Source of the DNA: Kryptolebias marmoratus
Lineage: Eukaryota; Chordata; Actinopteri; Cyprinodontiformes; Rivulidae
Length of the DNA: 64,000 nt
Reading direction: 5' to 3'
Assembly (NCBI RefSeq): GCF_001649575.2
Contig: NC_051431.1
Location: forward strand, 23,002,826 to 23,066,825
Positions 36,338-48,073 of this stretch are shown here, piece by piece. Within the stretch, counting starts at the first letter, position 1, and each line of letters opens with the position of its first letter. A model generated the notes under the pieces. That model was given only the letters and a program-made list of their open reading frames with translations, did not search any database and was not told where the DNA came from. The position numbers and the translations under genes are program-made.

Positions 36338-36489
36338 AAGCTTTTCATAACACATATATATATATATAACAACAGAAGAAAACATTTAAAAAGACAAGTT
36401 ATTGAGATCTAAAGTAGAACATAAAGTGGAGGAATGGCAAGGGCAGATTGGAAAAGTAAAACAGTCCCAGTTTACAGCCGGCCTTAGAA
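36258..36489. repeat. 232-bp block, copy 1 of a duplication flanking a single N
   Basis: Starts TATAAAGAAAGTAGGAATGG, passes through a (TA)n tract (36299-36335) and ends CAGCCGGCCTTAGAA. It is repeated at 36491-36722. The non-TA parts are essentially identical, while the TA-flanking middle differs. Confidence 0.9.
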
Positions 36490-36490
36490 N
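36490..36490. other. single unresolved base (N) at the junction of the duplication
   Basis: The only isolated N in the window. It sits exactly between the two 232-bp copies and suggests a gap-join or scaffold patch. Confidence 0.95.
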
Positions 36491-36520
36491 TATAAAGAAA
36501 GTAGGAATGGTTTAAACTGT

Positions 36521-36571
<51 letters not shown>

Positions 36572-36722
36572 ATATGTTCCTGTTGAAACAGAATGGCAAA
36601 GACAACAGAAGAAAACATTTAAAAAGACAAGTTATTGAGATCTAAAGTAGAACATAAAGTGGAGGAATGGCAAGGGCAGATTGGAAAAGTAAAACAGTCC
36701 CAGTTTACAGCCGGCCTTAGAA
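36491..36722. repeat. 232-bp block, copy 2, with longer (TA)n
   Basis: The same start and end as 36258-36489. The TA tract runs 36524-36569. Confidence 0.9.
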
Positions 36723-36816
36723 GGTTGAAATTAGTTTTCATTGACTTTGTCAGCATGTTCCCCTATGACGCATTGCAGTTGGGGAGTAGTTTGCATCAGT
36801 GCAATCAGTCACTTTT

Positions 36817-37133
36817 GCCACTTTTCCACTGGCTCTACAGCAGAAGCCCCGCTCAACTCTGCCCGGCTCAGCTCGGCTCGGCTCGGCTCTATAAAAAAAT
36901 GCAAAAATCCTACCGTTCGCTCTTTATGCTTGCATCTGGTCACACCCACAACCAATGAGTGAACAAGAGCTAAGCTTTTGCCACCCACCAAAGCAGGAAC
37001 GACCCGGCTGGCCCTACTCCGAAGCAGGGACCAAAAAAGCAGGGACCAGCCTCGAAAAAATGCTGGTGGAAACGTGCGCAAAACAAACCGAGTAGAGTGA
37101 AGCCGGGACCTTTAGAGCCGATGGAAAAGGGGC
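36817..37133 (-). mobile_element. TIR MITE family C, copy 1 (317 bp)
   Basis: The ends are GCCACTTTTCCACTGGCTCT and AGAGCCGATGGAAAAGGGGC, inverted repeats of one another. Inside, CACACCCACAACCAATGAGT and AGCAGGGACCAAAAAAGCAG are the reverse complement of sequence in the copy at 42331. A short (CGGCT)n run sits at about 36867-36887. No coding capacity. I could not fix a target duplication, so the superfamily is left open. Confidence 0.8.
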
Positions 37134-40100
37134 ATTAGAGACAAGCACTGTGTGTCCCTATATGTGATCTTATAACCAATGACATATTTAGGATTATTTT
37201 TTTCTATCTTAACAGTTTTTTATGTCAAAGTTTACATGTAACACTTGTTACAACCAAGTCATTTTTTCTACAAACGAAAATAGACTGCTTCTTAGAACAT
37301 TATGGTCTAAAAAAAGTTACAGTGTGCTGCATAACCACATTTTTCTTAACTCTGACCATGATCCAAGGTCTTCAGAAGTGATGAAAAGAAGCTTTCAGTC
37401 CTTTTCTTCTCTATATTTCCATTTTGCTCATGTTATCTATTCACAATTATCAGCTCAGACTACAGTAATGGGTTCATGACCCATTCTTCATGGTGACAGG
37501 TCCACATCTTCAGTTTGTTACTGACCTCTGGCTGAAATGTTGAACTTTGGATCGAGTATGACTTACATGCAATACCAAGCACTGAAGTATAGTTCAGTGT
37601 GAAGAGATTACCTTTTACATACATAAGAGTACAGAGCCTTGCAACTCTGAAAAAAAAAAAAAAACAAACTGAATAAATCAATATAATGCTACCAATCCAC
37701 CACATTTAAACTGTTTTCCTCTGAGGTTTGATGCAAAACTGTTTCACTAACAGTAAATAAGGTCATTTTGGGTAGCTGTTGCACTCCAGTTCTAATGACT
37801 ATAGAACTTTACTTCCCATTGCTGTTTATCCTTTTTTTCTGAATTGCTTATTTTTTAACACCACCTTTCTACAGCTCTCCAGAACATCAGAATTTCAGGT
37901 TAATATTTATGGCTGTGGAAGGAAGTATATCTAACAGCTGTTGATATATTTTTCGACTACAGTGACATCATAAGTTCACACCATTGACAAAAGAAAGTCA
38001 TTACAGTTCTGCTACATTTTTTTTCTGCTCACACAGACCTAAACATAAAAAGAGTTTGATTAAATGAATATTATGAGAACAATCAAACAAAAACATTTGC
38101 TTTTATATTTGTTTTTGCATCCATTTTCACCCCCATGGATGCATACAGCTGCTCTGTTAGACTCGACCTTTGATAATAAATCTCATACTGCTTTACTAAC
38201 TGCTCCTTTACTTATAGTGGAGGATTTCAGTCTCATCCAGCAGTGATGTGATGGAGGGATAAAGTTGAAGCTGCTGGACTGAGGGGACACTAAAGTACAG
38301 ATAAAAATAAGATGATTAAACTCTATTAGCTCTGATCCAAGTTGGAGCTGTTCTCAGTTTCTCCATTGGTTGTAAGAGGTGAAGATTTGTTCAGAGCTCA
38401 GTGAACCAAAGTCAGGCCAGCATGCTGTGTGTTCCTGAGGTAGATTACTTCTACTGGGATAAATGCACAGCTAATAGCTCTGTGTGACAGAGAAATAAAG
38501 AATAAGAGAGTAATTTTCAGAGTAAAAGTCTTCATGTCACCTGTCAGGGAAGTGAAGAAAACATTTTATCTTTTAGTACATGCACTTGTTTTCTGTTTAC
38601 AGATGTGTCTCTTCTTCTCCTGGGGTGATGTTGAATATGATGCAGTTGAGATTACAGTAAACAAAAATTACACACCTCTGTTTCTGTGTTTTGTCGGGGG
38701 AGCAGATGTACTTTTTTCTTGCACTTTTCCACCTTGTCATCACACTGTCATTGCAGGTGGATGCTGTCAGGCAGCATAATGATGCCTGTTTTTCCTCCAT
38801 GATCTTTGGCTACAACAGCTGTTTACATTACAGAAGAACAGAAACATGCTGGACCCACTCAGCTGCAGGTTGCAGATGTACAAACATATCCATGCCAATA
38901 AACTGCATGTAGACAAATTCTAAAGCAAAACATCATTTTGATAGACTGAATATATAAATAGATACATAGATTTTTACTTTTGTGTTTCAGGATACTGTGT
39001 TAGGTCTTGTGCTACATACAGTACCTGATTACCATCTTCTATAAATTTCTTCATCAATATAACTGGAAATACAAGAATTAAAAAAACAAAACAAATGAAA
39101 CCAATTCATTATACAATGGCTCTATTAAATGTAATTGTACTCCTTGTCTTGGCTGTAGAAGTGAGGTAAAAACATGCAGCAGCTGAACAAAAACCTAACA
39201 CTGTAAAGGATTTGCACAACCAGCAGAACCTTCAGGCTCGCTGGATTTATTGCTTTGCTGTTATAGTGAGCTGCATTATATCACACTTGTCCATGATATA
39301 AACTGGTGACTTGGCTTTGATTTGTCTTTATAATTTACCAATGCACCCATTCAAGTGTTATATATACTGTTTATGTTGCTGCATGTGTTTTCATCTGCTC
39401 AGTAAGGCATCAAATTTTGTCAATTATAATGTTGTCAGGCTTATGTCTTTCCTATATCTTTGCTTAAGCATCAGTCTCTCACAGTGATTGTTATAATAAA
39501 TATCATGCACTGTGCTTATATATACATTTGACGTATTTTGATCCTGAACATCTTGTTATAAGTTTGTTTTATATTTTATGAAAGGCTTTTTGACTTGCAG
39601 TAACAGAAGCTAAATTTGAATTATAACACTAAAGGTGTCTTTGTTAAAACCACAATGAAATACAAAAATATCAACAAGTAACTCTTTTAATTCAAAAGTT
39701 AACAGGTCTAGAGAAAAATGTTTAAATCCAAAAAAAAAGCTGTTTGCATACTCACTTTTTAAATTTATTTATTTTTTTTCTTTTATAAATTCACATATTT
39801 GAAAAGAACAACAAAACAGACAAGGACAGACAACATAATGTAATTTGCAAACTAGTATATTGAAACGTAAATATAAACATCTCTGTTGCAAACACCCATT
39901 TTAAAACATGACACCATACAGTAAATGCAGCATCGGAAAAACAAAAAAAGGTCCATGTGCTTTATAATCTGATTAGATAAAAAATAATAAAAAATAGAAA
40001 GAAAATAAAGTACTCAGGCTGATGCATGTCAGTATATAAATACAGTATTTAAAAAAAAAAAACATGCATAACTCCACCCTTCTTTTGATTCCAGGATTTA

Positions 40101-40948
40101 GACGTAAGCTTGGCTAAACAGCTGAGGGGCAAAAAGTGACTGCTAAAAATGTTAAACTGTTTCAAAAACAGAGCTGTGTGATGTGAAATTACTAAGTGAT
40201 GCAGTTTAACTACACTGACTTAATAAACCAGAGACTGCAGTGATTCAGTCATCTGTTCAGGCTGCAGAGCCCAGCTGCCCATTAATCACCATCTTGTTAC
40301 TTCATTATTTTCTGTGACTTCATGCAAAAGGTGGTGAAAAACAAGTCAGCAGTAGAGAAAACATAAGTGAAGATATGAGACATGATGTTGCATGTTATTA
40401 CTTTGCTGTTTAATGAAACCAGGCTGGATTGGATGCAGTAAGTAAAAACTCAGAACCAAAGTGATCATGAAGCTTCTCCTCCAGATTTACAGTTTGGGCT
40501 TTAAAGTATTTTCAGTTTATCATAAAGAAACACACACACAAAAAAAAATACATGCGTGTTTATATTTAACTTTGTACATATACAGACATGTATATAACTT
40601 TATTAAAAATGTTTGTAATCTGGAACATATTTATAACATTATAGGAAATGACAATAGGTGAATAGGTGTGTTTATAATTGTATATCCTTAGATTTCATAT
40701 CTACACAATTTTGGATAATACAGTATTTAACTTTTCAGTTTCTTTTCTCTTTCAGTTTAGGCAGAGCATTTGACCGGACTCTCAGCGTGGTACCTGAGGT
40801 CTTTTTGTTGCAACATTTGTGCTCATTAGAATGCAAAGTTTGTCAGAATGATGAGGAAGTCACCACTTTTCAAACCCCCATGTCCTTTTCTTACGCAACA
40901 GTTAGAAATCTACTGATTAGCAGTCCGTAAACTGCATGTTATCTGTCA

Positions 40949-40984
<36 letters not shown>

Positions 40985-42330
40985 ACCATCCTGGTGTAAT
41001 CTTGAGGGTGGTGTTTTCAGTAAGAAAGAAGAAAAAAAATAACTTCTTTCTTATTCAGAGTGTGTTTGCTGCAGTAATGTCTGTCACAGACCATTTCCCT
41101 CTAGAATAGAAAACAGCGGCTGATACAGGATCAACTCTGCTGTGTGTCTCCGTGTTAAGTGTTTAGGTTGGACTTACACACATGTATAATGCATAAACTG
41201 TCTGCTATTTTTTGTGCCTGTATATTAAAACCAGAGCACTAGTAGTTGGATAAAGTCACTCAGTGCCAACAATAGAACATAAGAAGTGAATAAAATGGAT
41301 CATCTGACTTTTACAATTTGATGTTTTGCTGCAAAGCTTCTACAATTCTAATGGTGCTGGCACCCAAAACAAATCTGTAATACAAACATCCTCAGGTGTG
41401 TTGTGGTTCACTCTGTGTTGTGACTTTTATCATCCTCCTAACTGCTGTCACTGCTGCTGACTTCTTGTTTTATTCACTGAGACAATAATGAGGCATTTTG
41501 ACAACAAAAAAAGCTGTAAATTTTAAATGAAGTAGAACAGCTCAATGTGTAAAATTAAACACAGATGACATGATTATTTGACAGTCATGGCAGAAAAAAC
41601 GGAAGCATGAACCCTTGTTGTTAAGTGAGCATGTAAATTTATCTTTGAGCAAATTTCAGTTTCAGATCTGAGTTTCTGTAAACACCAGTTGTGAATACAT
41701 CTTTCAAAACAATGATTGAGAGACTTTTTCAGTAATTTGCACATGCAATGAGATGTTACTGAGTTGTGTTCTCTGTGCTACTTACATTTTACCATGTTGA
41801 GCAAGCATGCAAGTCTGAGGGAAGCTGTTTTGCTCAAAGACGATTGAGGTTAAGGACTGCAATTGCACAAATTTGACTTCATGATCAAACGCATTAAAGA
41901 CAACGTCTTCCAGACACGTTTACTGATGTTAAAATGAGCACACTGCAAGCTTTTTAAAACACATGTAAAAATTTAACAAGTTTGGGAACATAAAAATAAA
42001 CCAAAAAACGCATTTTATTGTATTTTGTTCAAAAAATAAGTTGCAACAACAGATACCATAAAGTTATAAATAAAAAAAAACTGACAAAAACTCATAATTA
42101 GAATAAATTAGAAAATGTCCAACTCTTTAGATAGAAATGTTTTTATTGATAAATGTTTGAATGTTATCTAAATGTATCATCATAGTTAAACCATTTATTG
42201 TTGTCTGTAGAAGATAGGAAATGAGCAGAGAAAACAACCTTGTGTTAAGTTTTTTGTTTGTAAAAATGATGCTTGTTTTCACAAAACCTATCTGCAGAAT
42301 AGAAGTGTTCTTTCCTTCACACAGTTATAT
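37134..42330. other. intron-like DNA; (GTCT)n at 40944-40985
   Basis: A long stretch of AT-rich sequence. Acceptor-like TCATTGCAG|GTGGATGC lies at 38756, but the following frame has no family resemblance. No exon called. Confidence 0.5.
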
Positions 42331-42801
42331 GCCCCTTTTCCACTGGCTCTAAAGGTCCTGGCTCCACTTTACTCGGCCTGCTTTGCGCGCGTTTCCGCCA
42401 GCATTTTTTTTAGGCCGGTCCCTGCTTTTTTTGGTCCCTGCTTTGGAGTAAGGCCAGTGGGCCAACCCTGCTTTCGTTAATGATGCAAGCTTAGCTCCTG
42501 TTCACTCATTGGTTGTGGGTGTGGTCAGATTGAAGCGTAAGAAGATCGAAGAATACAATTGTATTAAAAGTTTTATAGTAATAGGACTATAAACAACAGC
42601 GTTCTTCCTGAAGTCTCAGGAGAATCCCCATAAGTTAAAAAACTGCAACAACACAGGGCCAAAGTTGTCCATAGCTCTTCATAAGTTTGGGCTTGTGGTT
42701 TTGAAGCACACCCCCCCGGTGGAAACGCGATGCATTTTTACAGAGATCCGAGTAGAGTAGAGTACAGCGGGGCTGCTCAAGTAAAACCAGTGGAAAAGGG
42801 G
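42331..42801 (+). mobile_element. TIR MITE family C, copy 2 (about 471 bp)
   Basis: The ends GCCCCTTTTCCACTGGCTCT and AACCAGTGGAAAAGGGGG are inverted. Internal AGGTCCTGGCTCCACTTTAC, GTCCCTGCTTTGGAGTAAGG and CATTGGTTGTGGGTGTGGTC match copy 1 (36817-37133) in opposite orientation. It has about 150 bp more internal sequence than copy 1. Non-coding. Confidence 0.85.
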
Positions 42802-44200
42802 GAATAAATTTTTGCTTTGAGTAATGGACTGAAAAAAAAAAGGTTAAACTCACACATGCAAAAAAAGAAAGCAAATACTCATGTCTCAATCTTTCATTTA
42901 TTTTGCTTAACTTTGGGAAATCATCTAAAACTCCATTTCAGAATTCCATTGGACTAGATTAGGCTTCTAAATCCTCTCCATTAGAGAGAAGATGGTGTGA
43001 AATCTCCCCACAGAATCACATCTGACACTGTGAATGTAATTTTAATAAGTCAGTCACTGCCTGAGTCTGTCCTCCTTAACTTCTCATGACCTCTTTTTCT
43101 TTTGCAATCCTTTATGTATCTTTCTCTTTAAATGCAAAACCAGTTCAGAGGTATCCTGTTGTACTAGACATCACATTAAACTGTCTACATACTGAGTAAT
43201 TTTAACCTACATTGTTTCATTCCTGCAGTCTGACAGAACAAGAGTTTCTGTTTTGGCCACTGGCTCCATATAATTTGTGTGGCAACCTGTGAGTCCAGGA
43301 TTGAACGCTAAAGGCAGTCTTTTATCTTAAACAGATTACCTGTCCATCATAGAGCATTGGAAATTGTATTGCTTTAATGTTTAGTATTGTCATTTAAAAT
43401 AACACATAAATCTATGGACTTATGTTTGTTTTTTCCTGATGTATTTCTGTATTTTTCTTGGTATGACTACCCCCCCCCTTTTTAAGAAGGTAGAACCATA
43501 AGGTGTGTAACAATTACAGGGAAATCACACACCTCAGCCTTCCTGGTAAGGTCTAAGTTTTTCCAAAGAGTCTACATGTGTTTTGTGGTCTTGGGTAAAA
43601 AATTTGACTGTGTTCCCGAGGCACCCTGTGGGGGGGTTACCTCAGTCTAGGGGTGGCCAGGACATAATATGAAGGTGTTTCATCTTCTGCACAACTCAAG
43701 TAACCACAGAGATAGGATTATGATTTTGAGAAAAAGTGTTATTTATTTAGAGGTGTTTGTGTCATTTCAAATGTGAAGTTTAGCAACTTCAGGGTGAGCC
43801 AAGTCTAAAAAAACAAACAAAACAAAAGTTAACCTAATATTTAGTTCACTTACATGTGTACAATAATATTTCTAAACAAAAGACAATAGCTTACCTTCCT
43901 GGACTAACAAAAACAGAAGAAAAAGACCTTAACATAAATGGCAGCTCACCCCTACAATCTCACAAAACTTTTGACAAGTAACTAGTTGGCTGACATGGCA
44001 CAGTGGGTCAGGTGTGGCCTGTTGAGATGCACAAAGGAATGGAGCCAATGCCATCTCTTCTGCAACTCCTATAATGCAGCACTGTCTCATCATCATTGTT
44101 CAGTTCAACTGAAATTCTGGACCAATCACGGCTGCATTGGATACTTGGATACTGATAAACACACACATACACACAGAAAAACCTTACTACAGCAGTCATA
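42802..44200. other. unassigned DNA, possibly with decayed LINE or SINE sequence near 43600-44110
   Basis: GGCACAGTGGGTCAGG near 43998 resembles a tRNA-derived SINE head but the rest does not follow. No gene. Confidence 0.35.
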
Positions 44201-44205
44201 ACAGG

Positions 44206-44675
44206 GGTGCTCCATGAGTATTGAATTGGGGGTCTGCTGCAATGGGCCATTAAATCTCTATACAAACAGTGAAAGTCTGGTTTGCATTGCCAGCAGTAAC
44301 TAAGGGGTCTGGTCCTGTGGATGCAGATCCTGTTTGTGGTGTTGTGTTGTGATATCCAGCTCTCACTGTAATGGTTTACAGCTGAGTATGAAGCAGCTGG
44401 GATGAAGATCAGCACTTCCAAATCTGAGGTCATGGTCATCAGTTTAAAAAGGGTGTACTGCCCTCTCTGGGTTAAGAGTGAGGTTCTTCCTGAAATGGAA
44501 GAGTTTAGGTATCTCAGGGTTTTGTTCATGAATAAGGGGAGATTGGAATGCAAGATCAACAGACAGATCTGTGGAACTTCGCAGTATTTCACACTTTTTT
44601 CTGTTCATTATGATGAAACAAGAGCTGATCTACAAGGCAAAACTCTGTTTACTGGTCGATCTGCATGTCTCACCC
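44206..44675 (+). pseudogene. LINE reverse transcriptase remnant, 5' part (interrupted by the element at 44680-45718)
   Basis: Broken translations give a GLLxAIKSLYKQ-like segment and a WFALPA.. piece near 44240-44290. After a deletion comes FTAEYEAAGMKISTSKSEVM (about 44372-44430), the highly conserved segment just past the catalytic FADD box in one common fish LINE family. Next come EEFRYLRVLFMNKGRLECKI and, in a shifted frame, KQELIYKAKLCLLVDLHV. The catalytic FADD block itself is missing. The sequence stops at TTAA where the next element begins. The 3' end of the LINE resumes at 45723. The clade is not assigned. Confidence 0.8.
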
Positions 44676-44679
44676 TTAA

Positions 44680-45718
44680 CGGGGACCTATTATGCGTCCT
44701 TGAACAAGTTAGGATAGGTCTCTGGGCTATACAAAATATCTTTATTACATTTAATACACAAAATCATTCTCAGATATTAAGATTTCACCTGATCAGTTCT
44801 ACCTGTTTTGAGCTCATTCCAGAACTAGCGGTTTTAGGGCTACGTCACTGTTATGCAAATAAGCTGCTGTTAGACTCCCCCCAACTCAGTGTCCCGTCTC
44901 AAAACATAACAATTCACTGAAGGATTAAACGCTGCAGATCTGAAGCCCATTTATATTGTTATTAAATCAAACTCTGAGGATTCTAACTTTGGGACAGGGG
45001 CACTTAGCAGTTCCAAAACCAACATTTGTCGAGTTGGACACTGGCAATCAGTGGGTTTTAACCTTGACTGGTAGCGGCTCGGGACACCGGCAATCAGCAG
45101 GTTCAAACCCAAAAAGTGTCCGGACAGCTGCCTGGTAAAGATCAGCTTTATTTTATTTTTTTCAACTTTTCTTCTCTTTTATTAATATAGTTCTAATGTT
45201 AGTTTAGAAAAACCTGCCGTGACTTTACCAGAGATGTGTTTCTGGGACAGGTGAGCTGTACAAACTACAACTTTCTTTGGCACTATTGGGAGGACATTGC
45301 CATCAAAAATAAAATGAAGCCACGCAGCTCTGTTCTCCGTGACTGGGAGAACATGCACATGTTCTATATTGCAGCCAACAACAGAACAATTTCCTTTTCC
45401 AGCAGACATTGTGAAGCGGTAAAACCGACAGAACAAACGTGATGGTCTCCCTGTAATGAAGTGAGTGGAGCTCGACTTGGATTGCTAGGTGAGGGGCTGG
45501 GCTTGGCTTGGAGTTGCTAGGTAACAAGGATTGTTACACAACAATCCTGAGGTTTTTGAAACAGGTGGCTTTGCAGACATCAGAAAACATTCAAGAAATG
45601 GCTGGGTGTTTTTTTTTTAGTTTGTTTTTTTTGCACTTGGACTGTTTCTAAAAGCAGTAGATACCCAAATGGAAGTACAAAAACATGCAAAAAGTGAATA
45701 TTGCATAAAAGGTTCCCT
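44680..45718 (-). mobile_element. TTAA-flanked Kolobok-like element, 1,039 bp, nested in a LINE
   Basis: TTAA at 44676-44679 and 45719-45722 flanks ends CGGGGACCTATTATGC and GCATAAAAGGTTCCCT, which are imperfect inverted repeats. It encodes a THAP-like zinc finger on the minus strand (see 45182-45436). TTAA targets plus a THAP domain fit the Kolobok superfamily of cut-and-paste DNA transposons (established knowledge, from memory). No catalytic transposase domain remains, so it is non-autonomous. It is inserted between two parts of one LINE copy, which dates it as younger than that LINE. Confidence 0.75.
45182..45436 (-). pseudogene. THAP-like zinc-finger fragment of a DNA transposon
   Basis: The 84-residue minus-strand frame has the THAP C2CH spacing: C17 and C22 (CSVVGC), then C59 and H62 (CTAH), with a W39 (AAWLHF) between them. 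THAP domains bind DNA and occur in P, Kolobok and related transposases and in host proteins derived from them. The usual AVPxF-type end of the domain is not evident and the frame stops soon after, so only the DNA-binding end survives. It lies inside the TTAA-flanked element 44680-45718. Confidence 0.7.
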
Positions 45719-45722
45719 TTAA

Positions 45723-45905
45723 AGACAGGGTGCTGGACCCAGGACACACTGGGGTGCCTATGTCTCTTGGTTTGCCAGGAAATCCTCACAAAGAGCTGGA
45801 AGAGGTGGCTTTGAAAAGAGATGTCTGGGCCTCCTTACTCAAGCTGCTGCCCTGGAACAAGGTTGGATGATTGGCTAGTTGGACGGATGACTTTTCTAAC
45901 CTTCT
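45723..45905 (+). pseudogene. LINE 3' coding end, continuation of 44206-44675
   Basis: The translation gives QGAGPRTHWGAYVSWFARKS, then RAGRGGFEKRCLGLLTQAAA and a GWMIGWLDG-like tail. This corresponds to the conserved C-terminal arm (PRTRW..Y.S.LAW..L) of the same LINE family. About 100 codons expected between the two parts are absent, so the host LINE was also deleted. The nucleotide 3' end (AAGCTGCTGCCCTGG..GATGATTGG) matches the fragment at 12655-12825 in reverse. Confidence 0.75.
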
Positions 45906-47055
45906 TTACTGGGAATCTAACATCACCATCACCATATAACTAATATACTATAAATGGGGCAAGCCTGTCAGGCAGACAACATGAGCTGTACTGTTGCTTT
46001 ACACTTAAACTCACACTCATGTTCTACAAAACTATCAAGCTTAGCCTACCATTTTGGACAGTTTATTTAAGCTGCAAAACTCCTTGCCTCTCTCTGGATA
46101 ACCCTCCTACTACTATTGCTTCTGCACTTCTGTTACTGTTGCTGCTGCCATACTACTGACCGCCTGGTTAGACTGCTGCTGCTTGAGCCTTTTCAGTCCA
46201 TCCATCACCCCAGCATCAGCCCGTGGGCTTTGAGGTTGATGACTCCTTCATTGCTCCAAGGCGTTTTTCTCTTGTGGAACCAGCTCACAGTGTGGGTTAG
46301 GAAGCAGTTTCAGAATGTGTCTTGCTAGTTTCAGAATGGGCTTCTTTTTTTTTTTTTTGCTTTATCCTTTGTATTAATATACTTAATTAAAATGTTTTTA
46401 TTTATTTATTTATTTGTTTTTACAAAGTGCTACAATCAGATGGTAGCTGTCAGTGATGAATAGACTCTATAAACAGTCAATGTTTTGTTGTTCACATTAT
46501 AACTCACATGGCAATAATGCATAAACTATATATTTTCCAACTGGCTTATCCAAAGATATGTTTAGAGAAATAAACTATTATTAGAAATAAACAATATATT
46601 TTTTAATCATCACATCCTGGATATAATCAAAACCAGAAACAGGAACCAGAGCAGGTCTAAGCTGCTGAGCTAAACAGAATGTTCTGTCAGCCAAGAACTA
46701 ACAGGCCTGGCACCCAGCCAAGCTGAAATGGGCAGGTCCAAACCAGTGCAGAGTAATGAAACCTTCAGCAAGTTCTGTCACTTCCTGCTTTAGCTAAATG
46801 TCCTGCTTCTTTTAGTATGGCCAACAGGAAAATAAGTGCTGCATAGGCAGTCATGTTGAGTTAAAGTACATATCTATTTTATTTCCATTACAGCTGCTGC
46901 TAATTTTTTATTACCATGAAAAGTTTGTGGGTAGATTAAATTTCAAGAATGCCATTTTCAGTGCTCTTCTAATGATTGCCCACCGTCAAAAGCAAAAGGC
47001 TTAAAGGTTTTCGCCCATATTTCTGTGTGTGTGTTGGTTTGCATGTTTATTTGTC
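45906..47055. other. unassigned DNA
   Basis: A CTGCTG-rich stretch at 46090-46330 gives a short WNQL-containing frame that hints at another LINE C-terminus, but it is too short to call. TTTA and T runs lie near 46345-46420. Confidence 0.4.
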
Positions 47056-47059
47056 TGTA

Positions 47060-47600
47060 CTACTAGCAAAATGTCTTATGAATCTATGAACAAACTTCAA
47101 GGAAACTTTCAGAAAGTAATCATTGGATGACCATCTACAACTAATTAATTTTTGGAGTTAATCAGATTCAAGATAACCCTCCCACCAAAGTAATCTCAGC
47201 AAACAGAAACATGATTATATATCATAGGGTTTTACAGATATTGAGCTAAAATGTAGTGTGGTAGTACCCATGACTGATCCCAAACTTGTAATGTGAGCGT
47301 TAACTGCTGGCATAAGATCTTTGATTAAAACCTTGCCATTTACCTTTTGAATCAGCTTTGTCAGTTGGCAAAATATCTCATGAACTATGGAACCCATTTT
47401 AATGAAAATTTTAGAATGTAACCTTTGGTTGTATAACTACAACTGATTCATCTTTGGAACTAACCCAATTCAAGATGACTGTCACAGCCAACTGATATTA
47501 GAAAACACACAAAAAGGCCATAGCTTAGCCAATGTTACAGATACTGGGTTAAAATTTGGTGTGGTAGTAGCTAAGCATGATTCACCACACAGACTCCAAG
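47060..47600. repeat. two diverged units, 302-bp spacing, of a dispersed repeat (family D)
   Basis: Unit 1 starts about 47065 (AGCAAAATGTCTTATGAATC) and unit 2 about 47367 (GGCAAAATATCTCATGAACT). Both continue with a CATCTACAACTAATTAAT or TAACTACAACTGATTCAT block, then CAGATTCAAGATAACC or CAATTCAAGATGACTG, then ACAGATATTGAGCTAAAAT or ACAGATACTGGGTTAAAAT, and GTGTGGTAGTA in the same order. A related stretch lies at about 55885-55935. No coding frame. Confidence 0.75.
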
Positions 47601-47880
47601 ATCTATCTTGCAAGATCAAACAAGATTTCAGAATGTTGCATTAGATGACATATAGTGCTATTTTATAGGTTTGACCAAAAAAAGCTAAAACTGTCATTTC
47701 TCAAAATAAGATGAACTTAGTGTAAAACTCTGTCTTGAAAGGTGGCAGGCAATATGTAGTTGTTTAAGGAATGATAGGCCCTTTTTTTCAGGATTTACCC
47801 ATGGTGTGTATGAGTTTTAATCTCCAGAGATATGCAGTCTTGAATATGTACTTGTCTGATGGCTGTACTAGGGTTTAACT

Positions 47881-48073
47881 CAGTAGTGCCCAATCCTCGT
47901 TCTGGAGGGCCACTATCCTACATGTTTTAGATGTTTCCATGCTCTTCAGTAGGTCTTTAAGTTCTGCCGAAGCCTGTTAATCACTCATTCATTCAAGTCA
48001 GGTGTGTCAAAGCACAGAAACATCTTAACCATGCAAGATAGTGGCCCTCCAGGACCATGACTGGACACCACTG
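47881..48073. mobile_element. inverted-repeat MITE (193 bp), hAT-like
   Basis: The left end CAGTAGTGCCCAATCC with TGGAGGGCCACTATC is mirrored on the right by GATAGTGGCCCTCCA with GGACACCACTG. The ends start CAGTRGTG, as hAT elements often do. The eight-base flanks GTTTAACT and CTTAAGCT agree at five positions, so the target duplication is at best decayed. No coding capacity. Confidence 0.75.

Noticed and set aside
38691..38912. 73-codon frame preceded by an acceptor-like TTGCAG
   Set aside because: No family resemblance and no donor in a sensible phase. Cys and Thr content looks random.
44008..44592. 194-codon minus-strand open frame
   Set aside because: It runs antisense through the LINE remnant; the sense strand carries the recognisable reverse-transcriptase segments.
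46116..46328. Possible C-terminus of another LINE (WNQL motif)
   Set aside because: Only about 15 residues look familiar; this is too little to call.
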